A stretch of 7,509 bases of DNA from Desulfobacca_B sp046538075 (GTDB lineage Bacteria > Desulfobacterota > Desulfobaccia > Desulfobaccales > Desulfobaccaceae). The translations under genes and the position numbers were made by a program. Within the stretch, counting starts at the first letter, position 1; each line of letters begins with the position of its first letter. The stretch lies in contig JBKHJN010000068.1 of the NCBI GenBank assembly GCA_046538075.1, positions 1 to 7,509 on the forward strand, read 5' to 3'. This document shows positions 1-5,760 of the stretch, piece after piece. The notes under the pieces are model-generated. The model was not told the DNA's origin and made no database searches. It was given only the letters and a program-made list of their open reading frames with translations.

Positions 1-73
1 GGGACGGGCGGATTTGAACCGCCGACCTCCTGCTCCCAAGGCAGGCGCGCTAACCCGGCTGCGCTACGTCCCG
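1..73 (-). tRNA. tRNA-Pro (anticodon TGG), 3' end cut by window edge
   Basis: Read on the minus strand, the sequence folds as a cloverleaf. The acceptor 5' strand is CGGGACG (73-67), followed by T8-A9 and a D arm with GCGC stems. The anticodon stem is CCTGC/GCAGG around the loop CTTGGGA, giving anticodon TGG (proline, CCA codons and wobble). The T arm is GGCGG/CCGCC around TTCAAAT. The acceptor 3' strand reads CGTCCC at the window edge, so the last acceptor base, the discriminator and any CCA lie outside. C1 at the 5' end is typical of bacterial tRNA-Pro. The gene begins 7 bases after the rdgB stop codon with no terminator between, so read-through from the rph-rdgB unit and processing by RNase P are likely. 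Confidence 0.95.
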
Positions 74-80
74 ATGGATA

Positions 81-725
81 TTAGGTTGAGGCTTCAATTT
101 TTAGTTTGGGCTGAAGTCGAGCGGCAATTATCGACTTCATTTGCTGAAGGGCTTGGGCCCGATGGCTGATCTGGTTTTTCAGATTTAGGTCGATTTCGGC
201 CATGGTGCAGCCATATTGCGGCAGCCAGAAGACCGGATCATAACCAAAGCCTTGTTGCCCTTGCGGTTTAAAGGCAATCATCCCCTTACAAATTCCCTGG
301 GTGGACACCATTTGACTATTCGGAAAGGCCAGGACTATGGCGCAGACAAATTGGGCCTGGCGCTGGTCCCAGGGGACATTAGCCAATTCCTCCAACAACT
401 TAAGGTAGTTGTCCTCATCAGTGGGGGGGTTCGGATAGGTGCGGTCCGCGGCGTAGCGGGCCGAGTGCACCCCAGGGCGGCCTCCCAGAGCCGCCACTTC
501 CAGACCGGAGTCATCAGCCAGGGCCGGGTGGCCGCTGTAGCGGGCCACCAGCATTGCTTTTTTTTGGGCATTGGCCGCGAAAGTTTGTCCATCCTCAATG
601 ATTTCCGGCAGATCGGGAAAATCTTGCAGACTCAATAAATTAACCCCTAGGTTTTCTAAAAGTAGATGCAATTCCCGAATCTTGCCGGGGTTGTGAGTGG
701 CAATTACCAGGGTATGGGCATCCAT
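81..725 (-). CDS. rdgB: RdgB/HAM1 family dITP/XTP pyrophosphatase
   Basis: This 214-residue protein has the full signature of the Ham1/RdgB family. These cytosolic enzymes hydrolyse dITP, ITP and XTP to the monophosphate plus pyrophosphate and keep deaminated purines out of nucleic acids. Visible motifs are ATHNPGK at residues 9-15 (nucleotide binding), ALADDSGLEV at 68-77 with the catalytic and metal-binding acidic pair, GRPGVHSARY at 82-91, GFGYDPVF at 159-166 (base recognition) and SHRAQA at 187-192. Length fits the family (about 190-210). The start codon lies inside the end of rph (22-base overlap), suggesting translational coupling. The C-terminal tail after about residue 200 is slightly longer than usual. 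Family identity is certain; substrate preference is taken from the family. Confidence 0.96.
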   Translation of the reverse strand: MDAHTLVIATHNPGKIRELHLLLENLGVNLLSLQDFPDLPEIIEDGQTFAANAQKKAMLVARYSGHPALADDSGLEVAALGGRPGVHSARYAADRTYPNPPTDEDNYLKLLEELANVPWDQRQAQFVCAIVLAFPNSQMVSTQGICKGMIAFKPQGQQGFGYDPVFWLPQYGCTMAEIDLNLKNQISHRAQALQQMKSIIAARLQPKLKIEAST

Positions 726-1441
726 GGACGGATGGCTTCCTCCTGAAATTGGCGTAATTTATTCAGGCCGGGCTGGGCGAGTTGCAGCATTTCCCCCAGC
801 AGATCCACGGCAAAAGGGCCGCCCTCGCCGGTCGCCTGAATTTCCACCAACTGGCCCTGGCCGGTAACCACCAGATTGGCATCGACCGCGGCCCGCGAGT
901 CCTCCTGGTAATCCAGATCAACCAGTAGCTGGCCGTCCACCATGCCGACGCTGAGGGCCACCACCTGGCTGCTCAGCGGCAAGGTATCAAGCATTTCCTG
1001 CTGGTGCAGACCGGCCAACGCCTGACACAAGGCCACAAAGGCCCCGGTAACCGCCGCGGTGCGGGTGCCGCCGTCGGCCTGCAGCACATCGCAGTCCAGG
1101 ATGATGGTCCGTTCTCCCAGGCCGAGAAGATCAGTGACGGCGCGCAGAGAGCGCCCGATCAGCCGCTGAATTTCTTGGGTGCGGCCGCTGACCCGGGCGG
1201 CAATGCCCTCCCGCGGTCTGCGGGTGGTAGTGGACCGGGGCAGCATGCCATATTCAGCGGTGATCCACCCCTGCCCGGAATGCTGCAAAAACGGCGGGAC
1301 CCGGTCCTCGACCGTGGCGGTGCATAATACCCAGGTTCGCCCTAAAGAAATCAGCGCCGAACCTTCGGCTTGGGGCAAATAATTGGGAATAATCTTAATG
1401 GGTCTCAGTTCTCCCGGTAAGCGTCCTTTGGCCCGCGGCAT
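704..1441 (-). CDS. rph: Ribonuclease PH
   Basis: This 245-residue protein is RNase PH, a phosphate-dependent 3'-5' exoribonuclease that trims tRNA precursors and forms a hexameric ring. Motifs in order are LRPI at 12-15, AEGSALI at 25-31, VLCTATVED at 38-46, GWITAEYGMLPRST at 58-71, SGRTQEIQRLIGRSLR at 85-100 (R87 matches the phosphate-binding arginine of the family), DCDVLQADGGTRTA at 116-129 and VDLDYQEDSRAAVDAN at 174-189, whose D181 and D187 match the metal-binding aspartates. The usual GK before SGRT is replaced by AARV. The start is well fixed: an in-frame TAA lies 12 bases upstream and AAAGGG sits 5 bases before the ATG. It overlaps rdgB and shares a strand with the tRNA-Pro downstream, so it may help mature that tRNA. 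Confidence 0.97.
   Translation of the reverse strand: MPRAKGRLPGELRPIKIIPNYLPQAEGSALISLGRTWVLCTATVEDRVPPFLQHSGQGWITAEYGMLPRSTTTRRPREGIAARVSGRTQEIQRLIGRSLRAVTDLLGLGERTIILDCDVLQADGGTRTAAVTGAFVALCQALAGLHQQEMLDTLPLSSQVVALSVGMVDGQLLVDLDYQEDSRAAVDANLVVTGQGQLVEIQATGEGGPFAVDLLGEMLQLAQPGLNKLRQFQEEAIRPWMPIPW
739..744 (-). promoter_or_regulatory. Ribosome binding site of rdgB, inside rph
   Basis: On the minus strand AGGAGG stands 13 bases before the rdgB ATG, entirely within the last codons of rph. The motif is perfect but the spacing is longer than the usual 5-9. No in-frame start codon lies closer to it, so the ATG at 725 is kept. The long gap, together with the overlap, fits re-initiation by ribosomes finishing rph. 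Confidence 0.6.
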
Positions 1442-1544
1442 GCTTACCCTTTACTCTGTGAGCCAAGGTTGAAGGCTTACTGATGGAGGTTTTGGCATCT
1501 TTGAACTGGTTTTTAGCTATTTAGTTAAGCTGCCGATAATAATA

Positions 1545-1573
1545 TATATGCGTTTCGCAAAATTGCAGGTCAA
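1545..1573 (-). promoter_or_regulatory. Possible promoter for rph-rdgB-tRNA
   Basis: On the minus strand TTGACC (1573-1568) is followed after 17 bases by CATATA (1550-1545) within an A/T-rich run. The -35 matches four of six consensus positions and the -10 four of six. The -35 overlaps the stop codon of the small upstream gene, and the start of rph is about 100 bases downstream. The match is moderate and the tract is A/T-rich, so chance is possible. The spacer 1442-1569 otherwise shows nothing except the rph ribosome binding site. Confidence 0.25.
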
Positions 1574-1743
1574 GCCTTGACCGAGTCCCGCACCGTGTCA
1601 TTAATCGCTTTGAAGAGCTCGCTAAAGTTAGTGGGCGAGACGCGCCCCACTTCGATAAATTTAACGACGATCTCTTTGGTAACCTTAAGGATAAGTTCTT
1701 CCTTGCCGGACATCGATTCCGCCTTGGTTTGGGGGGATTCCAC
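1570..1743 (-). CDS. Small conserved-looking protein of unknown function, 57 residues
   Basis: On the minus strand a GTG start (1743-1741) opens a 57-residue frame ending in TGA. AGGGAG lies 8 bases before the GTG, good Shine-Dalgarno spacing. A second possible start is the ATG at 1713, giving 47 residues from MSGKEELI. The protein is soluble and helix-prone, with a charged N-terminus and an amphipathic core (KVTKEIVVKFIEVGRVSPTN, then FSELFKAINDTV). The pattern of a short helix, a (G/N)R-V-S/P turn and an F/L-x-x-L-x-x-A-I helix recalls the N-terminal part of MucR/Ros-type regulators, but there is no zinc finger and no DNA-binding element. I do not recognise a named family with certainty. 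It is co-directional with rph and separated from it by 128 bases. Its reverse strand also has an open frame, which I take as a shadow. Confidence 0.72.
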   Translation of the reverse strand: MESPQTKAESMSGKEELILKVTKEIVVKFIEVGRVSPTNFSELFKAINDTVRDSVKA

Positions 1744-1795
1744 AGCAGTGACTCCCTAAAAGCCCAGAGTTATGTTATATTATTTTTAATAATAA

Positions 1796-1834
1796 CCCCG
1801 CCAGCCCGAAGAAGGCCAAAAATGACTGGCGGGG
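1796..1834. repeat. GC-rich inverted repeat in the small gene/mutL divergent spacer
   Basis: CCCCGCCAG (1796-1804) is the exact reverse complement of CTGGCGGGG (1826-1834), with a 21-base loop. It is a perfect 9-bp GC-rich stem. On its left lies an A/T-rich tract that contains its own palindrome, ATTATT-TTT-AATAAT (1779-1793). On the minus strand the stem is followed by a T-rich run, but no minus-strand gene lies upstream that would need terminating. It could be an operator, a leader RNA hairpin or a barrier between the divergent genes. Confidence 0.6.
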
Positions 1835-1879
1835 AAGATAAGAAGAACCGGGTCTCAGCCCTCCTTATCTTTTTATTTT
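1835..1879 (+). terminator. Terminator-like hairpin in the mutL leader
   Basis: AAGATAAG (1835-1842) pairs with CTTATCTT (1864-1871), with an inner GGG/CCC helix around a six-base loop, and is followed on the plus strand by TTT-A-TTTT. The form is that of an intrinsic terminator, though the outer stem is mostly A-U. It starts at the base directly after the preceding inverted repeat and ends about 35 bases before the mutL start. No plus-strand gene lies upstream, so if it terminates anything it would be a short leader transcript. No clear sigma-70 promoter was found in 1744-1913 on either strand. Confidence 0.4.
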
Positions 1880-1913
1880 AAAAAAAGGCAAGTAATAAAG
1901 CAAGGGTAATTCG

Positions 1914-3680
1914 GTGAGCCAGATCACGATTTTGCCCCCGGAGGTGGCCAGCAAGATCGCCGCCGGGGAGGTCATCACCCGCCCGGCCTCGGTGGTCAAA
2001 GAGCTGATTGAAAATTCTCTGGATGCCGGCGCCAGCACCATCGCGGTGGAGGTCGAAGACGGCGGCCGCCGCCAGATCCGGGTGGTGGATGACGGCAGTG
2101 GCATGACTCCGGAGGACGCTCGGCTCAGTTTGGAGCGTCATGCCACCAGCAAATTGCGGCAGGAACCCGACCTGTTGCAGTTGGCTACCCTGGGCTTTCG
2201 AGGCGAGGCCTTGCCCAGTATGGCGGCGGTCTCCCGGCTGGAACTGCGGAGCCGGCCGCCGCACCTGGAGGTGGGCTGCCGTCTCCGGGTGGAGGGAGGC
2301 CATTTATTGGAAAGCTCTCCCTGGGCCATGGCTGTTGGCACCCAGATCACGGTGGCGGAGCTGTTTTATAACACCCCGGCGCGGCGCAAATTTCTGCGCA
2401 GTAAGCAGGCGGAACAGGGTCAGATTTTGGAGCAGTTACGCAGCTTCAGTCTGGGCTATCCCGAGGTCCATTTCAGTCTGCGGGCGCAAGGCAAAGTATT
2501 GCTGACTGCCCCGGCCCACAAAGGTCTGGCCGAACGGGTGGCGGCAGTGCTGGGCACCGAGTTGGCGCAGCGCCTGTTGCCCTTTGCTCTGGAAGCCGAG
2601 CCCTACAAAGTGTGGGGTCTGCTATTAGCCCCAGACCAGGGTCTGGCCAGCAGCCGCTTCCAATTCGTGCTGGTCAACCGCCGCCTGGTCAGCGATCGCC
2701 TGCTCAACGCGGCGCTCCGGGAGGGTTACCAGGGGCTTTTGCCTCGGGGCCGTTATCCCGCGGCAGTGATCAATCTTGCCATCCCACCGGAACAGGTGGA
2801 CGTCAATGTCCATCCGGCCAAAGCCGAAATCCGGTTTAAGGATAGCGGCCGAATTTATGCCCTGGTGCTGACTGCCGTGCGGCAGGGGTTGGAAGCTCTC
2901 CAAAGCTCCAGCCGTCCCAGCTACAACGCCAGCTGGCAGCCGGGCACCTTGACCAGGATCCAGGAGAACTTGGCTACCGGGTTTTTGCAGCCCCAGGGCC
3001 CTGACCCGGCCCCCACGGCGGAAGCCAATTATAACTGGCCCGGCCCGGTAGCAGCCGAATCGGTGGCGCCGCCTTCCCCCTCCCCGGGTACCTGGCGATT
3101 TGCTGATCTCTTTATTTTGGGGCAACTGCAGGCCAGCTTTATTCTGGCCGAAGCCCCGGAGGGATTGATCCTCATCGATCAGCATGCCGCGCATGAGCGC
3201 ATCCTTTACGAGGCTTTGGCCATAGAGTGGCAGCAATCCAACGCTCTACAACCCTTGCTGTTTCCCCGGCCGGTAGAACTGGAAGCGCATCAATCCGCCT
3301 GGCTGCAGGATCACTTGCCGATCATGCGCCAGGCCGGGATTGAACTGGAACCTTTTGGCGGCAACACCTTTTTAATTATCAAGGTCCCGGCCTGTCTGAT
3401 GGACCAGGACCTGGAAGCCTTGGTCCTGGAGACGGTAAACGCGCTGGCCCCCATGAAAGATATGGAAGACAGCACCCAGGTCCGGGAGCGGCTGCGGCTG
3501 ACCATGTCCTGCCGGGGGGCCATCAAAGCCGGTCAGCGGCTGACCATGGAGGAGATGCAGCAGTTACTGGCGCAGTTGGACAACCTGCAGATTTCCTCCC
3601 ACTGTCCGCATGGGCGCCCTTTATGGCGGCTGTTAAGCATGGAAGAAATCCGCCAAGGCTTCCGCCGTCCCCGGCATTAG
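1914..3680 (+). CDS. mutL: DNA mismatch repair protein MutL, endonuclease type
   Basis: This 588-residue protein couples MutS mismatch recognition to strand incision. The N-terminal GHKL ATPase is complete: KELIENSLDAGA at 29-40 (E30 general base, N34 for Mg), DDGSGM at 59-64, RHATSK at 75-80, GFRGEAL at 94-100 and NTPARRKFL at 153-161. NVHPAKAEIRF at 298-308 closes the second lobe with its ATP-sensing lysine. A proline-rich linker covers roughly 330-395. The C-terminal dimerisation domain carries DQHAAHERILYE at 422-433, matching the endonuclease motif DQHA-x2-E-x4-E, plus SCRGAIKAGQ at 532-541 and CPHGRP at 564-569, the metal-site elements. It should therefore nick DNA itself, without MutH. 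The GTG start is supported by AAGGG 7 bases upstream and by the family-typical MSQITILPPEVASKIAAGEV opening. miaA follows after 57 bases. Confidence 0.97.
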   Translation: MSQITILPPEVASKIAAGEVITRPASVVKELIENSLDAGASTIAVEVEDGGRRQIRVVDDGSGMTPEDARLSLERHATSKLRQEPDLLQLATLGFRGEALPSMAAVSRLELRSRPPHLEVGCRLRVEGGHLLESSPWAMAVGTQITVAELFYNTPARRKFLRSKQAEQGQILEQLRSFSLGYPEVHFSLRAQGKVLLTAPAHKGLAERVAAVLGTELAQRLLPFALEAEPYKVWGLLLAPDQGLASSRFQFVLVNRRLVSDRLLNAALREGYQGLLPRGRYPAAVINLAIPPEQVDVNVHPAKAEIRFKDSGRIYALVLTAVRQGLEALQSSSRPSYNASWQPGTLTRIQENLATGFLQPQGPDPAPTAEANYNWPGPVAAESVAPPSPSPGTWRFADLFILGQLQASFILAEAPEGLILIDQHAAHERILYEALAIEWQQSNALQPLLFPRPVELEAHQSAWLQDHLPIMRQAGIELEPFGGNTFLIIKVPACLMDQDLEALVLETVNALAPMKDMEDSTQVRERLRLTMSCRGAIKAGQRLTMEEMQQLLAQLDNLQISSHCPHGRPLWRLLSMEEIRQGFRRPRH

Positions 3681-3737
3681 GATCAGCATCAAGTCTGCCT
3701 ACGATTAGATCAGTTTAGAGGTACAGTCCTGATTTCA

Positions 3738-4655
3738 ATGGACCTTCCGCCAGTGGCAGTCATTGTCGGCCCTACCGGAGCCGGCAAAACCGGGTTGGCG
3801 ATCCGCCTGGCGCAGGAGCTGGGAGCGGAAATTGTCAGCGCCGACTCCCTCCAGGTATACCGGGAAATGGATATCGGTACGGCCAAACCCACCCCCAAGC
3901 AGCGGGCTGTGGCCCCCCACCATCTGATCGATATGGTCTTTCCGGATGAGCAATTCGATGCCGCCCAGTATTGCCGCCGAGGCCGCCGGGTCATTGCCGA
4001 CTTGCAGGCCCGGGGGATTCCTCCGCTGGTCGTGGGAGGCACCGGACTGTACATTAAGGCCTTATTACAAGGGCTGTTTGACGACCAAATGCATGACCGG
4101 ATGATCCGGAAGCGCCTGCGCCAGGAACTGGCAACTCTGGACCTGCCCGAACTTTATGCTCGCCTGCAACGCCTGGATTCCAAAACCGCGATCCGGCTCC
4201 ACCCTAATGATGCCTTTCGCATCTTGCGGGCCTTGGAAGTGATTGAGGCCAGTGGCCAGCCCCTGTCTCGCCTGCAACAGGCCCACCGCTTTCAGGATCG
4301 CCCCTATCGGGTGCTGAAATTGGGGCTGGCTTTGGAGCGGCATCAGCTTTATCACCGCATCAACACCCGGGTGGCGGAAATGCTGGCGCAGGGATTGTTG
4401 ACCGAGGTCAAGGACCTTCTTAGGCGCTATGACCCCTGGCTAAAACCTTTTCAGTCCCTGGGCTACCGCCATCTGATAGCCTACCTGCAGGACGGCGGGG
4501 ACTGGGACGCCACCATTGACCGCCTGAAGCGGGATACCCGGCGCTATGCCAAACGCCAGCTGACCTGGTTCCGGGCCGACCCGGAAATCCACTGGTTGAC
4601 GCCCGACCACTGGCCCCAGGCCGGGGAGCAGCTGCGGCGATTTTTTAATCTGTGA
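3738..4655 (+). CDS. miaA: tRNA dimethylallyltransferase MiaA
   Basis: This 305-residue enzyme transfers a dimethylallyl group from DMAPP to N6 of A37 in tRNAs reading UNN codons, the first step of ms2i6A synthesis. The P-loop GPTGAGKT is at residues 11-18. SADSLQVYREMDIGTAKPT at 34-52 holds the catalytic aspartate D36 and the substrate-binding loop. GGTGLYIKAL is at 100-109, LHPNDAFRILRALEV at 154-168, and RRYAKRQLTWFR at 268-279 near the C-terminus. Length is typical. It follows mutL by 57 bases, a common pairing in proteobacteria. The ATG has no good ribosome binding site: AGAGG (3717-3721) is 16 bases away, but 7 bases from an in-frame CTG and 10 from an in-frame ATT, so a rare start three codons earlier cannot be excluded. 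Confidence 0.97.
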   Translation: MDLPPVAVIVGPTGAGKTGLAIRLAQELGAEIVSADSLQVYREMDIGTAKPTPKQRAVAPHHLIDMVFPDEQFDAAQYCRRGRRVIADLQARGIPPLVVGGTGLYIKALLQGLFDDQMHDRMIRKRLRQELATLDLPELYARLQRLDSKTAIRLHPNDAFRILRALEVIEASGQPLSRLQQAHRFQDRPYRVLKLGLALERHQLYHRINTRVAEMLAQGLLTEVKDLLRRYDPWLKPFQSLGYRHLIAYLQDGGDWDATIDRLKRDTRRYAKRQLTWFRADPEIHWLTPDHWPQAGEQLRRFFNL

Positions 4656-4779
4656 CGCCGCAGCAAGGGCAAAAAAACATTCGGGTAATTGGCTTTTCTA
4701 TATAAATTTGATAAATTGGACGCCAAAAACCAAAAGCTTGAGGCCAGTGATTGTCCCGACTCCTAAATTCAGCCAGACC

Positions 4780-5322
4780 ATGACTATTCCCAATCTGCTC
4801 ACCATGGTCAGGATTCTCCTGATCCCGTTGATTATCATTTTTCTGATTCAGGGCTATTATGGCCGGGCTTTGATTATCTTTGTGCTGGCCGGGGTCACCG
4901 ATTTGATAGATGGATTCATTGCCCGGGCCTGGCAGTTGAAATCGCCTCTGGGGGCTTACCTGGACCCGATAGCCGACAAATTGTTAATCTCCTCTAGTTT
5001 TGTCACCCTGAGCGTTTTCCATAAAATTCCCCCTTGGCTGGCGGTGCTGGTGATCAGCCGGGATGTAGTGATCCTGGGCGGGGTGATGGTCTTGAAATTG
5101 TTCGAGGTCAAAGTGCCGATCCATCCCTCCCGGGGCAGCAAGTGGGCCACCGCCCTACAAGTTTTGGTAGTCTTTCTAGTCCTGTTGCAAGAGTTCTGGG
5201 CCTTCCCGGACGCGGTGCTTACCGTCTTTTTCTGGCTTACCGCCATCCTGACCATCGCTTCCGGCCTGCATTATCTGGCCCGGGGACTGCATTACCTTAG
5301 CGCCACCAATCATCCGGGTTGA
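4780..5322 (+). CDS. pgsA: CDP-alcohol phosphatidyltransferase, PgsA-like
   Basis: This 180-residue integral membrane protein of the CDP-alcohol phosphatidyltransferase family has the complete active-site motif D-x2-DG-x2-AR-x8-G-x3-D-x3-D: D41, D44-G45, A48-R49, G58, D62 and D66 (DLIDGFIARA, then GAYLDPIADK). These bind CDP-diacylglycerol and catalytic metals. Several hydrophobic segments (about 9-25, 28-43, 68-80, 85-107, 122-140 and 143-160) fit the six-helix fold. The likely product is phosphatidylglycerol-phosphate. The segment VISRDVVILGG at 91-101 also resembles the CDP-alcohol type of cardiolipin synthase, so the acceptor is not settled. The frame is open back to a TTG at 4708, but MTIPNLLTMVRILLIP is the usual family opening, so I chose the ATG at 4780 although its ribosome binding site is poor. 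The 124-base spacer after miaA suggests its own expression signals; I see only a loose TATAAA at 4701. Confidence 0.88.
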   Translation: MTIPNLLTMVRILLIPLIIIFLIQGYYGRALIIFVLAGVTDLIDGFIARAWQLKSPLGAYLDPIADKLLISSSFVTLSVFHKIPPWLAVLVISRDVVILGGVMVLKLFEVKVPIHPSRGSKWATALQVLVVFLVLLQEFWAFPDAVLTVFFWLTAILTIASGLHYLARGLHYLSATNHPG

Positions 5323-5331
5323 TAAACCACA

Positions 5332-5361
5332 CCCCGACCCGCGAGCAGGGGCTTTAATTTT
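5332..5361 (+). terminator. Possible intrinsic terminator after pgsA
   Basis: CCCC (5332-5335) and GGGG (5348-5351) can form a short stem over a 12-base loop, followed by CTTTAATTTTT. A second small pairing, CGCGA (5340-5344) with TCGCG (5362-5366) followed by TTTT, overlaps it. Both stems are short, so termination strength is doubtful, but the position 10 bases after the pgsA stop fits the end of the mutL-miaA-pgsA block. Confidence 0.4.
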
Positions 5362-5377
5362 TCGCGTTTTCCCCGAT

Positions 5378-5395
5378 ATAGTCATTTCTGACTAT
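5378..5395. repeat. Inverted repeat ATAGTCA-TTTC-TGACTAT, possible operator
   Basis: This is a perfect 7-bp inverted repeat with a 4-base centre. It lies about 47 bases before a TATAAT hexamer and 167 bases before the DUF3096-type gene, where an activator or repressor site could sit. There is no T-tract after it, so it is not a terminator. The TGACTA half-site recurs inside the palindrome at 7371-7382. Confidence 0.4.
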
Positions 5396-5418
5396 CTCAA
5401 AATATGCACTTCCGCTTA

Positions 5419-5447
5419 TAGATTTTTCCCGGCATCTCCTTTATAAT
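5419..5447 (+). promoter_or_regulatory. Candidate promoter for the envelope gene block
   Basis: A perfect TATAAT (5442-5447) lies in the spacer before the DUF3096-type gene. At 17 bases upstream the -35 is only TAGATT (three of six matches), so it would depend on an activator or be weak. Transcription would start near 5454, leaving a leader of about 105 bases. That leader holds TTGAG-C-CTCAA (5481-5491) and a GAGCC/GGCTC pairing (5483-5487 with 5506-5510). Apart from this, the terminator and the inverted repeat, the 239-base spacer 5323-5561 shows no gene. Confidence 0.4.
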
Positions 5448-5561
5448 ATAACACCCATATGGATCATCTGACTTAAGTATTTGAGCCTCAACCAAAACGT
5501 AGTCCGGCTCCATAAATAAGGTATCTCTAAGTAGAAAAAACATACAGGGGGTAGAATTTAG

Positions 5562-5687
5562 ATGAATATAGCATTGCAGCCGGTGGTGGCTTTGGTGGCG
5601 GGGGTCTTAATCCTTTTAATCCCACGATTGCTGAATTACATTGTCGCAATTTATCTGATCGTCATTGGCATCCTGGGTTTATTCTGA
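5562..5687 (+). CDS. DUF3096-type small membrane protein, 41 residues
   Basis: This 41-residue hydrophobic protein opens MNIALQPVVALVAGVLILL and ends YLIVIGILGLF. It has two closely packed membrane segments, about 4-20 and 24-41, broken by IPRLLN at 20-25. The layout (N-terminal IALQP, a first helix, a P-R-L-L-N-Y turn, a second helix ending GLF) matches my memory of the DUF3096 family of tiny bacterial membrane proteins, whose function is unknown. GGGGG (5547-5551) with AG before it stands 10 bases before the ATG as a ribosome binding site. It heads the group of envelope genes on this strand, 73 bases before the lipoprotein gene. It is very short, but its composition, start signal and family resemblance agree. 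Confidence 0.82.
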   Translation: MNIALQPVVALVAGVLILLIPRLLNYIVAIYLIVIGILGLF

Positions 5688-5760
5688 CTCCGTCCGATGC
5701 GGGTGGCTGATGCCCCCATTGTAAAAATGTGAATTACTAAATTTAAGGAAGGAGGAGAGC

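Noticed and set aside
216..638. 140-codon plus-strand frame opposite rdgB
   Set aside because: Shadow of a complete RdgB; no family features.
1004..1327. 107-codon plus-strand frame opposite rph
   Set aside because: Shadow of a complete RNase PH; Gly/Ala/Pro-rich without domain features.
1577..1759. 60-codon plus-strand frame in the rph/mutL spacer
   Set aside because: It is antisense to the 57-residue minus-strand gene, has no ribosome binding site, and its Ser/Thr/Leu-rich product looks like a reverse reading.
2625..3236. 203-codon open frame on the minus strand inside mutL
   Set aside because: It lies wholly antisense to a complete, motif-rich mutL and its translation has no recognisable features; GC-rich codon bias keeps the opposite frame open.
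4708..4779. N-terminal extension of the phosphatidyltransferase from TTG at 4708
   Set aside because: The extra 24 residues are polar and unlike the family, no ribosome binding site precedes the TTG, and the family normally starts at the IPNLLT segment.
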